This document shows, piece by piece, positions 13,101 through 15,304 of a stretch of DNA of 15,304 nt. The DNA comes from Indioceanicola sp046045995. Lineage in GTDB: Bacteria; Pseudomonadota; Alphaproteobacteria; Azospirillales; Azospirillaceae. Numbering within the stretch: position 1 is the first letter of the stretch; each line of letters opens with the position of its first letter. The position numbers and the translations under genes were made by a program. Below the pieces are notes generated by a model. It had not been told where the DNA came from. It worked only from the letters and a program-made list of their open reading frames with translations, and ran no database searches. The DNA is taken from the NCBI GenBank assembly GCA_046045995.1, contig JBJOKR010000118.1, positions 1 to 15,304 on the forward strand, written 5' to 3'.

Positions 13101-14666
13101 ATGACCGGAATCGCCATCCCCGATGATGAGGACGATTTCCTGATCGAGGATGACGAGGAGACCGGCACCGGCCCGGCCCTGGTGGAGGCACCGCTGCCGC
13201 CCTGGTGCCTGCTGGTGGTGGATGACGAGCCGGGGGTACACGCCATCACCCAGCTTGCCCTGAAATCCTTGGAGTTCAAGGGCCGCCGGCTGGAGATCCT
13301 GTCCGCCTATTCGGGCAAGGAGGCACTGGAGGTGCTGCGCGGGCGCAAGGACATCGCCGTTATCCTGCTGGATGTGGTTATGGAAACCGACGATGCCGGC
13401 CTGCGCTGCGCCCGCGCCATCCGGGAGGAACTGGACAACCGGGAGGTGCGGATCATCCTGCGCACCGGTCAGCCGGGCCAGGCCCCGGAACAGCGCGTGA
13501 TCCTGGATTACGACATCAACGATTACAAGGCGAAGACCGAGCTGACGGCGCAGAAGCTGCTGACCACCATGATCGCGGCCCTGCGCACCTATGACCACAT
13601 CATGACCATCGAAACCAGCCGCCGCGGACTGGACATGGTCATTGACGCCTCCGCCAGCCTGTTCATGGCCCGCTCCCTGGAGCAACTCCATTCCGGGGTG
13701 CTGATCCAGTTGCAGGCCATGCTGGGCGTGGGGGAGGACGGGATCCTGTGCGTCCAGCGCGGCCTGCCCGCCCCGGCGGATGCGGTTCCCGCCGACCAGG
13801 ACGGCATCGTCGTGCTGGCGGCATCGGGCCGCTATGCGGATATCGTCAACCGGCCCCTGGATGCCCGCATCCCGGAGGAGACGCGCCGCCAGATCGAGGC
13901 CTGTTTCCAGTCCCGCCAGTCGATCTTCGCGGAGCGGCTTACCACGCTTTACATCGCCACGCCCAGCAAGCGGGAGGTGGTGGCAAGTTTCGACAGCCAG
14001 AAGACCCTGTCCCCCCATGATCGCCGCATGATCGAGGTTTTCGCGGCCAAGGTCTCCCTCGGTTTCGAGAACCTTTACCATTTCAACCAGTTGCGTGCCG
14101 CCAACGGGGCTGCGGCGGCGATGATCGCCCAGTTGGTGGAATGCCGGGTGCGGGATGCCGGGCGTCATGCCCTTCATGTGGCACGCCTTGCCGATGCGGT
14201 GGGCCGGCACCTGGCCGCCGGCGGCGCCTATGCCGGGCGGATGGACGGGCCGATCATGGACCTGCTGGCCATGGCCAGCGTCATGGCGGCGGGCGATGCC
14301 GTGCTGAAGGGGGTGGAGGCAGCCCCCCGGGCCATGATCGTCGCCACTGGCTTCTTTGGAGATTCCAGCCGTTGGCTGGACCTGGGGGCGGAGGTGACGG
14401 CCGCCCTGCGCGAACACTGGGACGGGACCGGCGGGCCCGCCGGCCTGAAGGGGGAGGAGATCCCCCTGATCGCCCGCATCATCGCCGTGGCGGAAGGCTT
14501 CGACGCCCTGACCACCGACGGGGAGGATCGCCCGGCGGCAACGGCGGCGGACGCCCTGGCCCGCATCCGGGCGGAGGCGGGCCGCCGCTTCGATCCCGTG
14601 GTGGTGGACGCGCTGGCCGCCGTGCTGGACGACCACATGGCCTGGAAATCCCGTATCGGCGGGTGA
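13101..14666 (+). CDS. Response regulator with DUF3369 and degenerate HD-GYP domain
   Basis: The 521-residue protein has a short acidic N-terminus (DDEDDFLIEDDEE). Its receiver domain (about 35-160) carries Asp41/Asp42 in LLVVDDEPGVH, phospho-acceptor Asp91 in ILLDVVMETDD, Thr122 in LRTGQPGQ and Lys143 in NDYKAKTEL. A DUF3369 domain covers about 170-330 (TIETSRRGLDMVIDASASLF onward). The C-terminal 338-510 aligns with HD-GYP c-di-GMP phosphodiesterases (REHWDGTGGPAGLKGEEIPL, ARIIAVAEGFDALT, FDPVVVDAL). However, the LHDIGK signature is replaced by an ASVMAAGDAVL-type sequence, the HHE histidines are missing and GYP reads GGP. It is therefore probably non-catalytic, acting as a c-di-GMP sensor or protein-interaction module under phosphorylation control. 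Start at 13101 has AAGG seven bases upstream. No partner kinase is in the window. Confidence 0.9.
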   Translation: MTGIAIPDDEDDFLIEDDEETGTGPALVEAPLPPWCLLVVDDEPGVHAITQLALKSLEFKGRRLEILSAYSGKEALEVLRGRKDIAVILLDVVMETDDAGLRCARAIREELDNREVRIILRTGQPGQAPEQRVILDYDINDYKAKTELTAQKLLTTMIAALRTYDHIMTIETSRRGLDMVIDASASLFMARSLEQLHSGVLIQLQAMLGVGEDGILCVQRGLPAPADAVPADQDGIVVLAASGRYADIVNRPLDARIPEETRRQIEACFQSRQSIFAERLTTLYIATPSKREVVASFDSQKTLSPHDRRMIEVFAAKVSLGFENLYHFNQLRAANGAAAAMIAQLVECRVRDAGRHALHVARLADAVGRHLAAGGAYAGRMDGPIMDLLAMASVMAAGDAVLKGVEAAPRAMIVATGFFGDSSRWLDLGAEVTAALREHWDGTGGPAGLKGEEIPLIARIIAVAEGFDALTTDGEDRPAATAADALARIRAEAGRRFDPVVVDALAAVLDDHMAWKSRIGG

Positions 14667-14677
14667 GGGGCGCCGCC

Positions 14678-14708
14678 CAGCCCCTCTCCCCTTGAGGGAG
14701 AGGGGCTG
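14678..14708. terminator. Perfect 13-bp hairpin between convergent genes; terminator or REP-like element
   Basis: CAGCCCCTCTCCC - CTTGA - GGGAGAGGGGCTG is a perfect inverted repeat 11 bp past the regulator's stop and 29 bp before the YccF stop. Placed between convergent genes, it can end transcription from both sides, though no T-run follows. The same core (CCCCTCTCCC...GGGAGAGGGG) is a frequent intergenic palindrome in GC-rich proteobacteria, so it may be a dispersed repeat. Confidence 0.6.
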
Positions 14709-14737
14709 GAAACCCAGCTGCTTCAGACAGTTGCCGC

Positions 14738-15169
14738 TCAGCCGCGGCCGTACCGCAGCTGGTCCGCCACGTCCCGGTCGACGATGTCCTTGCCGATGGG
14801 GGCGAGGGAGAGGGCAGCGAATTTCAGGTGCTGCCAGCCGAAGGGGATGCCGATGATGGTCAGGAACATCCCCAGCCCCACCACCAGATGCCCCAGGGCC
14901 AGCCACCAGCCGGCCAGCAGGAACCAGACCACATTGCCCAGCAGGCCCAGGCCGCCGGTGCCCATATCCTCCCGCCCATAGAGATCGTCCCGCGCCACGG
15001 CGGTTCGGCCGAAGGGCCACAACATGAACAGGCCGATGGTGAAGGCCGACCGGGCCCAGGGAATGCCGATGACGGTGATGATCATCAGCAGACCGGCCAG
15101 GAACCAGGCGAGCGCCAAGTTCCAGCCGAACAGCAGCAGCCAGACGATATTCAGGATCAGGGCAAGCAT
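14738..15169 (-). CDS. yccF: YccF-family inner-membrane protein
   Basis: The 143-residue protein contains two copies of the YccF (DUF307) module. Residues 4-55 (ILNIVWLLLFGWNLALAW, IIGIP-like TVIGIPWARSAF, WPFGR) are repeated at 77-127 (LGNVVWFLLAGWWLALGH, TIIGIPFGWQHLKF, APIGK). Each copy has two hydrophobic stretches around an IGIP turn, giving about four membrane helices. Length matches E. coli YccF (about 148). The linker at 56-76 is polar (RTAVARDDLYGREDMGTGG). The molecular role of YccF is not established; in some species it sits beside transporters or methylglyoxal synthase genes. Here it stands alone on the minus strand, flanked by a hairpin at each end. Confidence 0.88.
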   Translation of the reverse strand: MLALILNIVWLLLFGWNLALAWFLAGLLMIITVIGIPWARSAFTIGLFMLWPFGRTAVARDDLYGREDMGTGGLGLLGNVVWFLLAGWWLALGHLVVGLGMFLTIIGIPFGWQHLKFAALSLAPIGKDIVDRDVADQLRYGRG

Positions 15170-15256
15170 GGGTCGGTCCCCCTTCGCATGGGTCTGTGGA
15201 ACGGCCGGGCGGGACCGCGCTTACCCCCAACACATAAGGGGATTACGCGCCGACGA

Positions 15257-15289
15257 AAAGGGGCGGTGCCTGCCGACACCGCCCCCTTT
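15257..15289 (-). terminator. Intrinsic terminator of a minus-strand gene to the right of the window
   Basis: The stem AAAGGGGCGGTG / CACCGCCCC(C)TTT (12 bp with one bulged C) encloses CCTGCCGA. Read on the minus strand, the 3' arm runs into TTTTCG, a short U-tract as in rho-independent terminators. It would separate an upstream minus-strand gene beyond the window from yccF, whose start is 88 bp downstream. Confidence 0.5.
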
Positions 15290-15304
15290 ACCACCGTTTT
15301 TCAT

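Noticed and set aside
14175..14189. Sigma-54-like TGGCACGCCTTGCC inside the DUF3369 gene
   Set aside because: The gap between the two elements is 3 bases rather than 5, and it lies within a coding region.
13044..15233. 729-residue minus-strand open frame
   Set aside because: It is antisense to the DUF3369 regulator and out of frame with yccF; no recognisable domain and shadow-like composition.
15222..15304. 27-codon minus-strand frame beginning ATGAAAAACGG at the window end
   Set aside because: It runs straight through the terminator hairpin, and its GC-rich content is explained by the stem; no Shine-Dalgarno can be seen because the window ends.

Overview
The window is high-GC bacterial chromosome. 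Compact genes, CCA-encoding tRNAs, a DUF3369 response regulator, a YccF protein and overall gene style point to an alphaproteobacterium, most likely a Rhodospirillales/Azospirillaceae member. The taxonomic call is inference from protein style; no rRNA or marker gene is present. I see no integrase, transposase, CRISPR array or prophage gene. This is core-like chromosome with a few odd loci.

Layout. 1-685 (minus): the N-terminal sensor half of a methyl-accepting chemotaxis-type protein, cut by the window edge. 876-1998 (plus): a small hypothetical gene, a type II NADH dehydrogenase (NDH-2) remnant that keeps both termini but has lost the middle, and a four-helix membrane protein. 2097-5467: a divergent NarL-type two-component pair (GAF histidine kinase and LuxR-type regulator) followed by an AraC-family regulator. 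5675-5751: tRNA-Arg(CCG) with its own promoter. 5904-9510 (minus): MFS exporter and pyridoxal kinase PdxY coupled by an ATGA overlap, then a small secreted Cys-containing protein, then a GreB-type elongation factor carrying an insertion of about 115 residues. 9629-11658: a stand-alone CitE-like CoA-ester lyase convergent with a patatin-like lipase. 11771-12490 (minus): two tandem miniature hydrophobic proteins, a textbook sigma-54 promoter, an upstream 16-bp inverted repeat and tRNA-Leu(TAA). 12622-14666 (plus): a small two-helix membrane protein and a REC-DUF3369-degenerate HD-GYP regulator. 14738-15169 (minus): YccF.

The most interesting locus is 11771-12373. Two paralogous peptides of 46 and 43 residues share the same ribosome-binding site and start context and a near-identical hydrophobic C-terminus. 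They lie downstream of a sequence matching the sigma-54 consensus exactly (TGGCAC-N5-TTGCT). About 180 bp upstream of the predicted transcription start is a pair of dyad-symmetric boxes (TGTCCG-GAAA-CGGACA and its near reverse complement), placed where enhancer-binding activators of sigma-54 usually bind. This looks like a dedicated, activator-controlled micro-protein operon. Neither peptide resembles a family I can name.

Secondary oddities are the acidic, low-complexity insertion in the GreB C-terminal domain, the NDH-2 deletion derivative that still reads in frame, and the HD-GYP domain that has lost its HD pair and GYP signature. Several genes are annotated here from starts shorter than the longest open frame, where a Shine-Dalgarno sequence or family length decides.
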